From Prosopocoilus inquinatus (Eukaryota > Arthropoda > Insecta > Coleoptera > Lucanidae): 64,000 bases of DNA. Position 1 is the first letter of the stretch; every line of letters begins with the position of its first letter. The notes beneath the pieces were generated by a model that saw nothing but the letters and a program-made list of their open reading frames with translations, was not told the DNA's origin and ran no database searches. The translations under genes were made by a program, and so were the position numbers. Positions 1 to 11,714 of this stretch are shown here, in pieces. The DNA lies in NCBI GenBank assembly GCA_036172665.1, contig CM069871.1:2170001-2234000 (forward strand). The letters run 5' to 3'.

Positions 1-305
1 TTTTTTTCGTCCTTTTTATTTCGCTTAGCGGAGAATAAAACTCATTTCATTCGATTTGGTTTTACTGGCGGTAATAATAATGTAATTACTTAACAATCGA
101 AGAAATTAGTTAAGACTGAAGGAATTAGATAACAACTAAGTTGAATGATACATAAAATCTTGTAGTGTGCTTGATTGTTTATTTTAATTCTAAGAGTTAG
201 TTGCAATTGTTATTTATTTTCGTTAGACAAGTACTCATTTAGTCATGGTGAGGATATTGCTATAATGCAATGCAAATCTACAGTATTCAACACAGCAGAA
301 TCTTT
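1..305. other. AT-rich non-coding, nothing recognised
   Basis: No coding frame, repeat or RNA gene was recognised here. The last ~40 bases resemble the sequence before the polypurine tract near 8.7 kb, so the right part may belong to a retroelement 3' end. Confidence 0.4.
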
Positions 306-322
306 AAGGGGGAAGGGATGTA
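306..322 (+). mobile_element. Polypurine tract / LTR-start junction, retroelement remnant
   Basis: AAGGGGGAAGGGA is followed directly by TGTA, the layout expected at the polypurine tract / 3' LTR boundary of an LTR retrotransposon. The same 13-mer followed by TGTA recurs at 7969 and 8714, and the upstream bases (CAACAC..., then TCTTTAA) are shared with the 8714 copy. The downstream sequences differ, so these would be related internal 3' ends joined to different or decayed LTRs. No gag or pol frame remains nearby. The superfamily is not resolved. Confidence 0.45.
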
Positions 323-1354
323 ATATTTTTACAAGTGTGCATTTAACGTGAATGTTGCAACCAAGTTTCTCAATGTCGGAATGTTATTTGAAAGAAGATA
401 TATATTTTTTTTAATTTTTAATTCTAGACACATTAATTAACATAAAATGAAATAAATTTATTTATTCTTCGTTAATACACCGACGTGCTACCGTGATGAA
501 CAAAACAAACTCAAGCTCATCGTCAAAAATGATCAACCGACCAAATCTTTCAGGGTTCGAGAACACAAACGAACTCAAACGGGAAGTCGTGTTTATTCTC
601 GGGGGTGTTTAGCGTAATAAAATTCGCGAAGGGTTAAAATCCCGCGCCCCCGAAAAGAAAATTAGCCCCGGGGAATTTACCGCAAATTGAAACTTCAAGA
701 ATGCGAGCTTTTCCCGCAAACTATTTATCACGATTGTATCCCGGGTGTATGTAGCTGCAGCATGCATGCAACTCGAAAATTATTTAAGCCCCCTCAAGAA
801 GCCGCCGCCGCCGCCCCGAATGTACGCGGGGCTTGTTAAACCGGTTCCTCTTCCTCTCTCGCTACATCGCTTTCCTTGTACCGTTTCGATTTATGCAGAC
901 AGAAGCGACACGAGGACTGATTTTCGTGTAAACCAAAGAGGGAGCCGCCGATGCGGAAGCAATAACTGATTCGATGTAATTTACTAGAGCACATTCACTT
1001 AAATACTTAATTTGTAATTAAATTGTAACTGCTTCAAAAAATTTATATATCCTTTTTGTTTTTGTAAAACAAAATGCGATGCCCCGTCATATTTAATAGT
1101 TCAAAACCTACTCGGAAGCTGGCGCGTTCTTAATCCGTTAAAGTTTAGTCACCAAAGTGACTTAAGTTGCCTGTATCGAACGACGTTATTGCTGGCTGGC
1201 TGGTTGACCCCAACGCGTATCCAGTCGGGGGGTCGTTGTGGATCTTCAGGGGTTCAGGACGTCTCGGAGTTGTAGAGATGCCTTGGTTGACGCCCAAAAG
1301 ATCTTGTAGTCCAGGGGTGGCGATGTAATGTAATTCGTCGTTCGATGGAGGACG
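323..1354. other. Non-coding, AT-rich then mixed; short CCG run
   Basis: Positions 319 to about 600 could be decayed LTR sequence. A (GCC)5 run lies at 801-815. A 74-codon frame spans 745-969, but it runs through the CCG repeat and has no domain. The segment 1150-1354 is the pre-insertion host sequence of the hAT element and continues after 4282. Confidence 0.35.
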
Positions 1355-1362
1355 GTAACAGC

Positions 1363-1690
1363 TAGTGATGCGACGAGTCGAGTAGACTCGCTATCAGACT
1401 CGATTCTCAAAGGTACTCATTGTACTCGAGTAACTAATTCTGTGAACCCGAGTCAGCGGTACTCGAGTCAACTCGAGTACGATACAAGTACTCGAGTATC
1501 GACTTTAGAATTTGTAGAATCGCCATCAGACTCGAGTCCCAAAGGTATTCTTTCTACTCGAGTAACTATTGCAGTGACACCGAGTCAGTGAAACTCGGGT
1601 CAACTCGAGTTCGATTCATGTAACTCGAATACCGACTTTAGAATTAAATAGCGCTGCAACGAGTCGAGTAGACTCGATGTCAGACTGGAT
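1363..1690. repeat. Left subterminal ACTCGAGT array of the hAT element
   Basis: The left end contains many copies of the palindrome ACTCGAGT and half-sites (ACTCG, CGAGT). They are organised as about two and a quarter tandem units of ~135-150 bp (roughly 1385-1515, 1520-1650, then a partial). hAT transposases commonly bind short repeated subterminal motifs, so this array is a plausible transposase-binding platform. That role is inference. Confidence 0.75.
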
Positions 1691-2211
1691 TTTATTGGAT
1701 TTTCTTTATAGAGCCTCCTCGTCAGTTGGTAACGAGTGAATGAATATCGTTTGACAAGTTTCATTCGCTTTAAGAGTATTATGCTTTTGTTAAAACAGTC
1801 GACTGCCGCAATAACTTACTGTGACAGTCAGACGCTTGACATCGGAGCGGCTTGGCGGCGGTCATATATTTTATGAAAAAGATTACATAAAATATGAATA
1901 AGTCCTAAAATTTCATAGAGAGTACAGTTTTTTGTAGCTGAAAAGGCTGTTAAATATTGTTAAATAAAAACTGAAGACTCATACTCATTTAATGAATAAT
2001 TTGTGGCTCTATGTTCTATTTTTTGTTTTCTTTTAACGAAAATAATTTTAATTCAACTAAACATGCAATGCATAGTAAATAAGTTTTTCTTTTTATTTTA
2101 CACAGTGCCTGCACACTTTATTATGAGAACCGCCAGAATATATTAAAAAAGAAAACACGTGACGATCGGAAATCAAGTAAAATATAGAATGAACTCTGAA
2201 CGTTCAATATA

Positions 2212-2442
2212 CAGTTGAAAACAAAAAAAGTAGGCAAATTACAGTTTCCTGTAATTATTCTTCCTCAAAATGCCATAGATTAAAGCCGAATTCACAGATT
2301 TTACCACAGTTTTAAACTTGTTAATTTTGAAAGATTTAAAATTTTTTTAAAGTTATTTATGAAGTCGTCTTTAATCACTACAATTTTCAGAAAGAATAAT
2401 TATAGGAAACTGTAATTTGTCTACTTTTTTTGCTTTCAACTG
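2212..2442. mobile_element. MITE with ~50-bp TIRs and TA duplication, nested in hAT element
   Basis: The arms at 2212-2262 and 2394-2442 are near-perfect inverted repeats starting CAGTTGAAA(A/G)CAAAAAAAG. They are flanked by TA at 2210-2211 and 2443-2444. The 231-bp length, TA target site and CAGT start suggest a Tc1/mariner-type MITE. It lies wholly inside the hAT element, so it either inserted later or was carried with it. Confidence 0.7.
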
Positions 2443-3993
2443 TAAACTCGGCATATATGGAATACTCATTCTTTGGGCCGTCATAAATTCTGAACTAAGA
2501 TACTAAATACTCAGATATTTTAATTAAAAATAGTTTATGTTGTTTTCCTGCGGTTGTATATAATAAATTTAAGAAATACATATTTTTGGGGAAAATTCTG
2601 AAACAAATAAAAAAAAACTGCATTTTCATGATATTATTTAAAATGGTGGATAATATGGAATAGTCAGTTGGGGGAGACATGAAATAAGAGAAAATGTGCA
2701 CTTTGAATTCATAACTTTGGTGTAAAAAAAACACTTTTATTTTAAAAAGTATGCCAAAATACATTTTTCTCGTCCCGCGCGAAAACTTCCAAAACGATAA
2801 ATTCACAAAATCATGTACTGTAAAGTTATGCAGTCTTACCAGCTAAGAACCTTTGCTGTAATGACCTATAATACCGAAACTCATGTTAATGCCAGAATCG
2901 TTTAACAGATGGCGTTTCTTATTTCAAAAATACTGGGTATTCCGTATTAGCCGGTCTATTCCATATATGTATGCTGACTTTCTAATTCCTAATTCAAAAT
3001 ATAAGTACATGTTTATGTTGTTTTGTTTATTTGCATTTTCATTTTTTTTACGATACTTAAGTTTAAAACAAAAGTGTATTTATTTTAGTAGACCTTTGCA
3101 TTAACAAGACTTTTTAATCCGTAAGGAGCTAATTGTAATTAACAGACAAAACGTTAACAGCTAGAACAAATTAACATTATAGAGAAGATCAAATTAAAGA
3201 CTTTTTCTTAATAAACTTTAGGTAAAAATCAGTAACTAGAAAGTTACAAGAGTTTAATGTGAAATTAACAAGTAAAAGTTACTACCGGTAGAGTAATATT
3301 TTACGTTTTAAATTTTGGTATTTAAGACTTAATTAAACACTGATTTACAACCATTTTAAAAAAAATGTAGTCTCGTAAAAGTTACGGATATTTCATTTTT
3401 GTGTCAATTAAAGAAGAAATTAAAAAACTTAACTGTAACTTTCTTAGGGTTTTGAAACCAAATAAAGACAAGCTACAAATTGTTGGAATTAGGAATCTTT
3501 CTTAATTCAAAAAAATATGTTGCGAGTTTAACATGAATACTTCTACGGCCGTCATCCATGATTGAATTGGCTGCCGGTTGAAAACAGGTCATTACTATTT
3601 CTTCCACTGCCGTCCTCCTCAGGACTGCTATTGCTGGCTGCAGGTTATTCCTAGTCGTTGAAACTGACGGGAAGCAATAGAATACCATTAGCAGCTCTGA
3701 GGCATTTCTTCTGCAATGAAGAGCAAACGTCGGCGTAGGAAATATGTCATTTGGGTTTTCGATCGGCACTTATTTAATTTTTTCTTTTTAAAATTTCCTT
3801 GATTCAAACAAATTCCTAAAAGTTACATTTTACATATTTTGACATACGTATCTAAAATAGAGTGTTGATACCGTTAAAAATGTAAACAAAAACACTGCAC
3901 TTTTAATCTATCGATTCTACTAGCAGTATAAAAGTAACGTCATGAGTACTCATATTTCCGAGTTCAGTTAAATGTTCGAAACTTTTAATGTGT

Positions 3994-4265
3994 ACTCGAG
4001 TCAAAACTCGTATTTTTTATAAAAAAGTTCAAGTTTATTACATTCTTTAAAACGGCGAGGCCCGAGTTCAATTCGAGTACTCGAGTACTTTTATCTTCTG
4101 AACTCGAGTCAATTGATTCGAGTCGACTCGATTCTTTCAAACGACGATTTTCAGCCAAGTACTCGAGTCTTTTGATCTGGACTCGAGTCTCTTGACTCGA
4201 GTCAAGACTCGTTTCTTTTATAAAAGTACTCGAGTCGACTCGATTCTTAAAAACAGCGACTCGTC
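3994..4265. repeat. Right subterminal ACTCGAGT array of the hAT element
   Basis: This is a dense run of ACTCGAGT, GAGTCGACTCG and half-sites, in mirror position to the left array but not a simple inverted copy of it. Motif type and density match the left end, which supports a functional subterminal repeat region over chance enrichment. The minus-strand 115-codon frame across it is a by-product of the repeated motif. Confidence 0.7.
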
Positions 4266-4568
4266 GCATCACTAGTAACAGCCTCTGAAGTGCACTGGTT
4301 TTCCGATTGGTTTTCGAAATTCGGTTCGACATATCGATGTAAGAATCCAGATTTTTATAATTTTTTTTTTTTTTTGTGCAATTCAGACCATTTTAATTTT
4401 ATTGACCTCAAACTCTCGGCGGTGCCACACGCGTGCAAAATTCCAACAAATTATTCTTCCTCTTCTGGCTCCGACCTTGTACACTCACGATTCATTAAAA
4501 TAATATTATTTAATCGCAAGCATAATTGAATCGACGAGTGCGAATCGTGTTCAGTCGAAATTTACCGT

Positions 4569-4720
4569 GTTGAGAAAACAACAAATAACTTTTTTTAGAT
4601 TTTTATTTTAAGTGAATTGTTGGCTGCGAATTCTTTCAGGTAACGATACTTGAAGCCTACTGAAGCAAATGATTACTTTAAATTAAAAATCTAGAGGAAG
4701 TTAATTGTTGTTTTCTCAAC
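4569..4720. mobile_element. 152-bp MITE nested in the left arm of the 4524-5641 element
   Basis: The ends are perfect 16-bp inverted repeats, GTTGAGAAAACAACAA at 4569-4584 and its complement ending at 4720. Imperfect pairing continues to about 48 bp. The insertion interrupts the left arm of the larger inverted repeat, whose right arm is uninterrupted, so the relative age is clear. The superfamily is unknown. Confidence 0.65.
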
Positions 4721-5276
4721 AGGACCCCCGTTACCATGTGTGCAAAGCGTGCAGTGCACGCGGGCGCCATGTTCAAGGGGCGGCAATTAGCTTTTTGGTC
4801 GCTGGACATATTTTGTCATCTTTTTCGCCCAAAAAAAGAAAAATAATGGGAAGCAGTTTCTTGTCTGGTATAAATTATTTGAAAAACTAGCCACAGGTTT
4901 TGATGAGGACGTCAACCTCACGGCAAAACGTCGACTAAAATAGACTGTGGCAAGAAAAAGCAGAAAAGTCTAATTTTTGTAATTTTCGTTCGCAAAATTT
5001 TTCATAAAAATTTAATGATTTTATTAGGTAAAAAAATAAATTACGTAAGCCGTTACGGTTCACAAAAAAACAAATTACAATATACTTTTTAAGTTTTCAT
5101 AAATTTAAGTTCCTTTTGCTTTAGTGATTTTGTTTCTTTTTTTTTGTAATGTTATTAACTAGCGTATTCCGGGAGAGGGAGGGGGACGTCTAAACAGAGG
5201 TCTTCTCGGTCAGATGAGAAGAAAGCGCTTCGCTTCGTTTTTGGGGGTTTGTGGCAGCTAGGAACTTGAAAAAATG

Positions 5277-5460
5277 AAGGAAAACGTTTAAATAAAAGTT
5301 AAGGAGAATGGTGTTAAAAAAGCGAAGGAGAATGTTTAAAGAAAGTGAAGGAGAATGCCTAGAAAAAGTGAAGGAGAATGTTTAAAAAATATGAAGGAGA
5401 ATGTTTAGAAAAAGTGAAGGAGAATGTTTAAAAAATGTGAAGGAAAATGTTTAAAAAATT
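5277..5460 (+). repeat. 23-bp minisatellite, ~8 copies
   Basis: The unit AAGGAGAATGTTTA plus an A-rich spacer and GTG repeats about every 23-24 bp from 5277 to 5460. First and last copies carry AAGGAAAA instead of AAGGAGAA. It is purine-rich on the plus strand with no open frame. Confidence 0.85.
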
Positions 5461-6333
5461 TTCCATTTCATTTTAATTTTTAATAATTTTGATAATCGAT
5501 CGTTTTTGTTTGCCCCAATTCATCTGTCAGAGGGCGCCAAAATACGGATTGGCACGCGGGCGGCTTTTGGCCTCGCGGGGGCCCTGTTTCTCAACGCAGT
5601 AAATTTGGGCTGAACACGATTAGGCACTCGTAGATTCAATTGAAGACTTCCTTGGAGAAACATTTTCGCCACATCAACGATAACAGTGAATACGGTTGTA
5701 ATATTTGGCCTAAGGAAATGGTCGACAGTTTATTTCCCGTGTAAAAGGATATATTAAAGGGGACAATGTTCCACCATGGAACAAACTGCCGACCGTTTCC
5801 TCAGGTCAGGCTTTACAGTATTTCGCTGAACAAAACATTGGTTACAACGTTTTTCCAGAGAGGTCTTCATTTTTTTTTTTTTTTGAAAACCTACGTACTG
5901 AATATTCGGTTTAGAATAAACATTCAATTTCAATCCCACGAAAAGCGCGCGAAACGCAGTAAAAAGAAACTCCGGGCCGATAATAGTTATTTACATGTCA
6001 AACTTTGCAAATTAATCTTTCAAGGGCGAGCCGGAAGTTCATGGGGCGAGCGACGCACGAGCGAATCCCAAAATCCAGTGAGCCTGCTAAAGATTAATTT
6101 GCCAAGCGCGTCGCCTAAGAACTTTTATCTTCACCTTCACATGGCGATTTTTAATTAATTAATAATCGACCTAGTCTACAAGCCTGTAAAATTTTGACAG
6201 GTTTTTTATACCAGCCCGTAAAATATTACAGGTTTGTTCCCGTAATTTATCGTTTACTTTGATGTCATAAACAACAAAATTAATCTGTAAAATACCATTT
6301 ATTAAGAAGGTGGAAATAAAAATTTACTCAAAG

Positions 6334-6873
6334 CAACTAAAAATGCCGACTCAGCGAAAATCGTACAAAGATTTATTGCCGGGGTGTTTCTGGGATGTAC
6401 AGAAAGAAAAAAAACAGTGTGCGAATTGCACCACAAAACGAGATCAGGCGTGGGACAATTTGAGTTGAATATACGATTATTGTTATTGTCATAAAATGTT
6501 TGTGTATTCTAAGACATTGCATTGTACTTATACCTGATAATATACTATATATGTACAGGCTGTTCTGTTACTGTATGCAAATAAAAAAAAACCTCAGTGG
6601 CAACTAAAAATGTCGACTCAGCGAAAATCGCACAAAGATTTATTGCCGGGGTGTTTCTGGGATGTACAGAAAGAAAAACAACAGAGTGCGAATTGCACCA
6701 CAAAACTAGATCGGGCGTGGGACAATTTGGATTATAAATATACGATTATTGTTATTGTCATAAAATGTTTGTGTATTCTAAGGCATTGCATTGTACTTAT
6801 ACATGATAATATACTATAAACGTACATATAATACACAGGGTGTTCTTTTACTGTATGCAAATAAAAAAAAACC
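6334..6873 (+). repeat. 267-bp direct tandem duplication
   Basis: Copies begin at 6334 and 6601, both with CAACTAAAAATG. They agree closely to the A-tract at their 3' ends. A third fragment of the unit (CATTGTACTTATACAT...) follows at about 7765. Each copy encodes a short peptide containing GCFWDVQKEK and CTTK. This vaguely resembles a BED-type zinc-finger fragment but is too short to assign. Confidence 0.8.
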
Positions 6874-7762
6874 AGTGTAAGTACACGAAATGCTACCTTC
6901 TGCGGGTATTTTTTGGTGGCTACCGTATCACAGCCAAAAAATTTCGGATGGACCACTGGTTTGGAACCGCTGAAGTGTGCGAGAAAGATAGGAAGGTCAA
7001 CTTCGCCTTCCTCTCGGTATGAACACGCTCACTTGATGTTCAACGCAGAGTTTCATAATAATAATCACTGACATCGTTTAATAATTATTTGATTTAAAAT
7101 TTTAATTATTTCAATTTACTGAGCGAAGTAATATTACATTCATTTGTTTTACGATATCAACTGTCGATGAAAATGTATGCACCAATTAGGCAAGCGCGTT
7201 AAAAATGTTCTTCCTTCACCCTTTCACGTAAATAAACTTTTGCCGCAATCTCGCTGCTAGCTATGAAAGTATTACTACTTACGGTCCTTGGAAACAAAGT
7301 AAATGTAATTTTTTTTTTTTAAATAATATAGAATGAGAAATTACAATTTGCTTGTACCTCGCTTTTAATTTGTTCGGCAATTACGAACCGCAGCTTCTTG
7401 AATTGCACTATATTTTAATTTAAAATATTTAAACTTGTAATTACTTGCAGGGAACTTAATTTAAATTGTAAACGTTCTGACGGACCAGCTGATCGGAGCG
7501 GCGCTGATTCACGTCGTTCCTGCTCAAGATCCAGTAAGGCACCGACCCTGGCCTACTTCGGCTGCGGGTCGTAATTGAAGAGGCGCCCGCGTTCCACTTT
7601 TAGCTATGCCGGCAGTTCTCAAACGGTTTAATGAAAATCTGCCACTACATTTTTCTCGAAAACTATTACATTTATGTTAAGAACATATAAGTTCAAAATC
7701 GTTGCCATTTATGGTGATGTATTGCAGGTTTAAATGTTTGCACAGAGTAAAAGAACACCCTG
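6836..7762. mobile_element. Candidate inverted-repeat element, ~0.93 kb
   Basis: CAGGGTGTTCTTTTACT at 6836-6852 is perfectly inverted at 7746-7762 (17 bp). Sequence resembling the 267-bp unit lies on both sides, as if that unit had been split by an insertion. However, a related left end also occurs in the first 267-bp copy near 6557, so the boundary may be older than the duplication. No transposase frame and no firm target duplication were found. Confidence 0.45.
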
Positions 7763-7968
7763 TACATTGTACTTATACATAATAATAGACTTGAAAACAT
7801 ACTTTATTATTTATTTATGTGAAAAAAAAACGAAACTTCAGTGTTGGCTCGTGTTCGAATTCGTATTATAATTAAGGGTGGAAGAATGTAAGAAACTGGG
7901 TTTCTGCAGCACTGACGTTGATAACTGTCACAATGTAATATGTGCTCGCGGTATTCAACTGTTTAAGT

Positions 7969-7985
7969 AAGGGGGAAGGGATGTA
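7969..7985 (+). mobile_element. Second polypurine tract / TGTA junction
   Basis: AAGGGGGAAGGGA (7969-7981) is followed by TGTA, identical to the tracts at 306 and 8714. Downstream sequence to about 8280 shows no coding content beyond two overlapping short frames on opposite strands. Confidence 0.4.
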
Positions 7986-8713
7986 GAAAACAATCATTCC
8001 TGAAACTCTAAAATGGAAAAATTATTTTGAACTATTCTGAATTTTTTCGCGTGTTATCTCATCATTTGCTTGTTTTTTTTTTTTTATTCGATTTTCAGTG
8101 TGTTTGTTAAGTCTTGGTCGTGCCGTGAGCTGCGGGTTTTGTTGTCGTCCGAATTTACCGTGCGCTGCAAAAACACGATCGCAAAGAAAAAAGACGAGAC
8201 ATCGAAACGTTACCGGGCGGAATAAAAGTTTAACGAACGCCATTAGTAAGACAACAGGCGGGGCGAATAAAAAATGCATTTGAGGGAGTCGTGACCGGGG
8301 AGAGGCGAAGCGAATTTTGCAGTGGAACAGATTAACAATACGCGGAGCCCTGCTTGATACTGACGCCGGCTCTATTTCACTAAACGGCTTTCAGCGGAGT
8401 CCATTCGTCAAGTGGATTACAGCGGGCGGAGGTCCGGGGGTGGCTTTTAGCAAGCTACATCGACACGGCCAGGATACGCGCCCTTTCAGTATCTAAGCTC
8501 CTGCATTAAACGAATAATGCAGGAAATGTCTGTCGCATCGGAATTAAGATCGGAGCGCTGAAGTACGCAGAAATTTAATGAGAGAGCAAATAGTGCAGAT
8601 AAGTATAGTGAAGAGGGTGGTGTGGTGGTCAACGCGTTCAATGTGTCAACAGTAATCAAAGTTTGCCATACAATAAGCGTTCGGTAGTATGCAACACGGC
8701 CAATTCTTTAAAT

Positions 8714-8998
8714 AAGGGGGAAGGGATGTAAAACTAATACCAACGCCTATGTTATCACTTTTAAACGATTTCAATGCGTCTTTGTACGTGAGATAACACA
8801 ACATGAGTTTACGAACCTTGTTTGTTTTATGTTCGGTGATCCAACACCGCGATTTAATCGGCTTAAATTTGATGCATGCCCGTTCGGTGGTTGTATTTTA
8901 GTGTGGTCCGCGCCGTCGACGGAATCGAATTATAATATAGTACGTTTGACGGTTACGCTTCCATGTATTTGTATTAAATTACTGAGTGTAATGTAACA
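8714..8998 (+). mobile_element. Polypurine tract plus candidate solo 3' LTR (8727-8998)
   Basis: The 13-base purine tract at 8714-8726 leads into TGTAAAAC. A matching TGTAACA end occurs at 8992-8998, giving a candidate LTR of ~272 bp with the TG...CA rule satisfied. No second LTR or pol gene is in the window, so this would be a truncated copy. The right boundary is a guess from the terminal dinucleotides only. Confidence 0.35.
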
Positions 8999-9204
8999 TC
9001 TGGGTTCGGCTAACCGAATGAATGCACAAGCACGTAACGCGAAAGGCGAAAAATGCAAATGGAGCTCGTAACACATGGTCGTGAATTCAATTAACATTTA
9101 ATGTTCGTATTACGGAGATGCACCGATTTATGTTCCCGTTTTATTAGCGGATTTTAATTTTAATAAAACCATTTCCGTCTCTATTAAAACTAACCTAATG
9201 TACA

Positions 9205-10500
9205 TATATTTGTTTTTAATAACTAGTATATCGCACGTTAAAATCGTTTGAAGGGTCGACAAACAAAGAAACTCGGCGTTTAAAAAGGGATTCGATCTAC
9301 TCTTTTTTAGCTAAACGAGCCACTCCTGGAAGACGATCTTCTTGTTCGTAATCTCGTTTAAGGAAAGAACCAAAAATGTCCCCCGCGGAGTCACAACGTA
9401 ACCTTACCGGGCGAGGTCAACCCGCCGTTCCTTTCCAGCAAGTTCTCTGCCGGTCAACCGCAGGGTGTTAACCGTCCCGCCCTGGCAAGCATTCTGCTGG
9501 TCATCCGCGGAGTGTGAACAGCTCCTCTTTATCGCGCGTTCCACATATTTGAATGCAGTACAGGCCTTGCGGTAGAAATCGGAGAGATAAAGATGGGGTT
9601 ATTGAAAAACCATGAAAGATAGAAAGGGACGCATGTAGTCATACTTCATACTAGGGTTAAGGTTGAAACGCGCTGTAGAAGTTTCTTTTACATGACGCAG
9701 AGTAGGGGCGTTGCAGTAGCTTGTCCCATTTACACATCCGCTCTATCTCTCTCTTCGTTGGAAAATAACTTTGATATTGTCTAAGATTATTTTAGTCAAG
9801 AGGTTGATGGTAATTAGGTATTTTCGCGCTTAATCAAACTTAGAAAAAATTAATTGAATAAAATTAAACGAATATAAAATTAATTTCAGGGAAAATTGAG
9901 TCGGCGATGAGAATAAGCTTTCGGGGCCGTTCCGCAATTTACTGCCGGCCAGATGTTGGAATTGACGGGATTAATACGGAATCAAAGAGTCACCGGCCGG
10001 ATAATTCGAAATCGAAACTTGAAAGATGATTTCAAAACTCATTAATTACACTCTTTTTTTCAACAGAATAGAACAGCAATAGCTTGCGATAGACAAATGT
10101 TTTATAATTCCATTGCATTGTCTAAGTATTAGAGGCCAAAAACTTTCTCTTATGCGAGCTCTCCGCCTCTGTTTGTTACGGTTTGGAAAACCGCCTCTCA
10201 GAAAACAACCCGTATTTTAAGTTTGACTCGCATTTATTCTCGATTGGATAATATTAAGAAACCGCGTGTGTGGTAAAGCGCTTCCCGCCGCACCTATTTC
10301 GTTGGATTTTATTGCTTTCTTTTATTATTACCTCACGCCTTATGTTTTACGTAAACGCTTTTGTCCATTCGTTTTAAAATACTCCGGCCATGAAATGGCG
10401 TAAAATTCTCGATGCATCGTCGGCACTTTTATTTTGTGGTTTTAATTTCGGAGTTTCGATTTTTCAGACAGAATTACCTCATCTTTTGCAAAAGTTTGCA
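9205..10500 (+). repeat. Segmental duplication copy A (~1.3 kb)
   Basis: This block is repeated with high identity at 12953-14283, offset about 3.78 kb, with small indels. It is non-coding: AT-rich, with GGTCGACAAA and GGCCGTTCCGC landmarks. Right after copy A, 10508-10590 again matches an internal part of the block, so the region has rearranged more than once. Confidence 0.85.
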
Positions 10501-10619
10501 AACTTAAAAAAAATTAATCGAATGAAATTAAACGAAAATAAAATTAATTTCGGGGGAAATTGAGTCGGCGACGAGAATAAGCGCAAGCTTTTCAATAAGC
10601 TAAGGCCGACGAAGCGACG

Positions 10620-11700
10620 AACTTTTTTCACGTGTGTCAGCTAGCCATAAAAACTGCAATCACGTGACGATTCCCCCCGCTACAAAACGGAGCATCCTTT
10701 TCTTCGCGGGATTAGGATTTTCCCATTATTTTGGCTTGAGGAATGCGGCGGTTTCATCGTTCGTCACATGAAAAATTTTGTAAGTACTCCTTTTACTGCT
10801 ACGACACGTGCAAGTCGTCGAAACTTATATCAAGCTTTATTTGAAAGCTCCTTTTAACGCTTATAACAACGTCCGAAATCTATGAGAATTAACAAAGAAA
10901 ATAATATGAATCTGACAGCTTGGTTTTATCTAAGTTGGCGTCGCAATTCTAAATGGAGATTTTATCTCAAACTAGAATAATTAAAAAATTCAATTTTTTG
11001 CACAGATTGAAACCCGAATTCTCACAATACCAACCATCATAATAAACAATTCCGGATGTTTCTTTCATGCTGGAGAAATAAATAGTAAAAATCGTCCGCA
11101 TTGCAGTTAGCCCCTGAAATAGAGTGTAACGGCTTTATGTGGGCGCGCCGCAGAAATCTCATGAAAATTTAATGTCTACGACTTCCTTACGAACGTACGG
11201 AGACGATAAAATAAAGTATCTTCGGCGGTACTTTGTGTTTATCTGCCGTTGTTGGTCGCCCGGAGGCCCGTCCGCCATTTGCCCCCCTCCTCGGCGGAAC
11301 CTAACCTCTCGTTTAACGAGGCGGCTGAATTTTTCACGACATGCGGCCGTTTGTGTGTGTCGTCGCCGCCGCCGCCGCCGCCGCACGAACGATGTTTTAC
11401 AACCGCCGACAACTACTCCGGCACAGTCGTGAATGTAATCCTTTGAGGAGACGAAGAATACGGGATTCCGGTGCATAAAAATCACGATGTCTGCGGCGAA
11501 GAGAAAACGATGTTATTTTTCGCCGCCGCACCGCGCCGTCGCGTCGTGAATAGCGACGATTTTCTTCTTGAGTCAAGAGATGAAAGGCTTTGCGAGCTTT
11601 TAAATGGTGAAGACCAACCAAATATTGGGTGGTTAATCGAGTCGGTTCCAGTGGAATTTTATTCCAGAAATTGAAACCGAAATACTTCATTTAAAAGTAG
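10620..11700. other. Non-coding, one CGC microsatellite
   Basis: A (CGC)n run lies at 11361-11384. Overlapping frames of 60-110 codons on both strands cross it and arise from its biased composition. No conserved domain, splice-site pair or RNA gene was recognised. Confidence 0.4.
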
Positions 11701-11714
11701 TTGCACAATCGAAG

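Larger units (their letters stand above)
1355..4282. mobile_element. Non-autonomous hAT-superfamily transposon with 8-bp TSD
   Basis: The element proper is 1363-4274 (2912 bp). It starts TAGTGATGCGACGAGTCG and ends with the exact reverse complement, CGACTCGTCGCATCACTA. It is bounded by a perfect 8-bp direct repeat GTAACAGC at 1355-1362 and 4275-4282. An 8-bp target duplication with TIRs starting (C/T)AGTGATG is typical of hAT elements. The interior is AT-rich, and its longest frames (73-115 codons at 2495-2806, 2883-3104, 3473-3769 and 3985-4332) show no hAT transposase features such as a BED finger or C-terminal dimerisation region. I therefore infer a non-autonomous copy mobilised in trans. 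The perfect TSD and matching ends suggest a fairly recent insertion. A smaller TA-flanked element is nested inside. Confidence 0.88.
4524..5641. mobile_element. Inverted-repeat element, ~1.1 kb, unassigned
   Basis: The left arm (from 4524) and right arm (to 5641) are imperfect inverted repeats of about 55 bp sharing AATTGAATC, ACGAGTGC, ATCGTGTTCAG and AAATTTAC(C/T)G. The left arm is split by the nested MITE at 4569-4720, and sequence after the MITE (GGACCCCCG) again resembles the right arm (GGGCCCCCG). No clear target duplication was found and there is no transposase frame. The interior holds the 23-bp minisatellite at 5277-5460. Confidence 0.55.

Noticed and set aside
5639..5870. Open frames IQLKTSLEK... 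and GYIKGDNVPPWNK... beside the 5641 element end
   Set aside because: They lie in different frames separated by a stop, start without ATG or splice acceptor, and match no family I recognise. They may be a decayed gene but cannot be supported.
6924..6945. TATCACAGCCA, identical to the 5' end of the insect miR-2/13 family
   Set aside because: Only 11 bases match and the rest differs. In the local fold the seed lies partly in the loop, not on a 3' arm as in miR-2 precursors.
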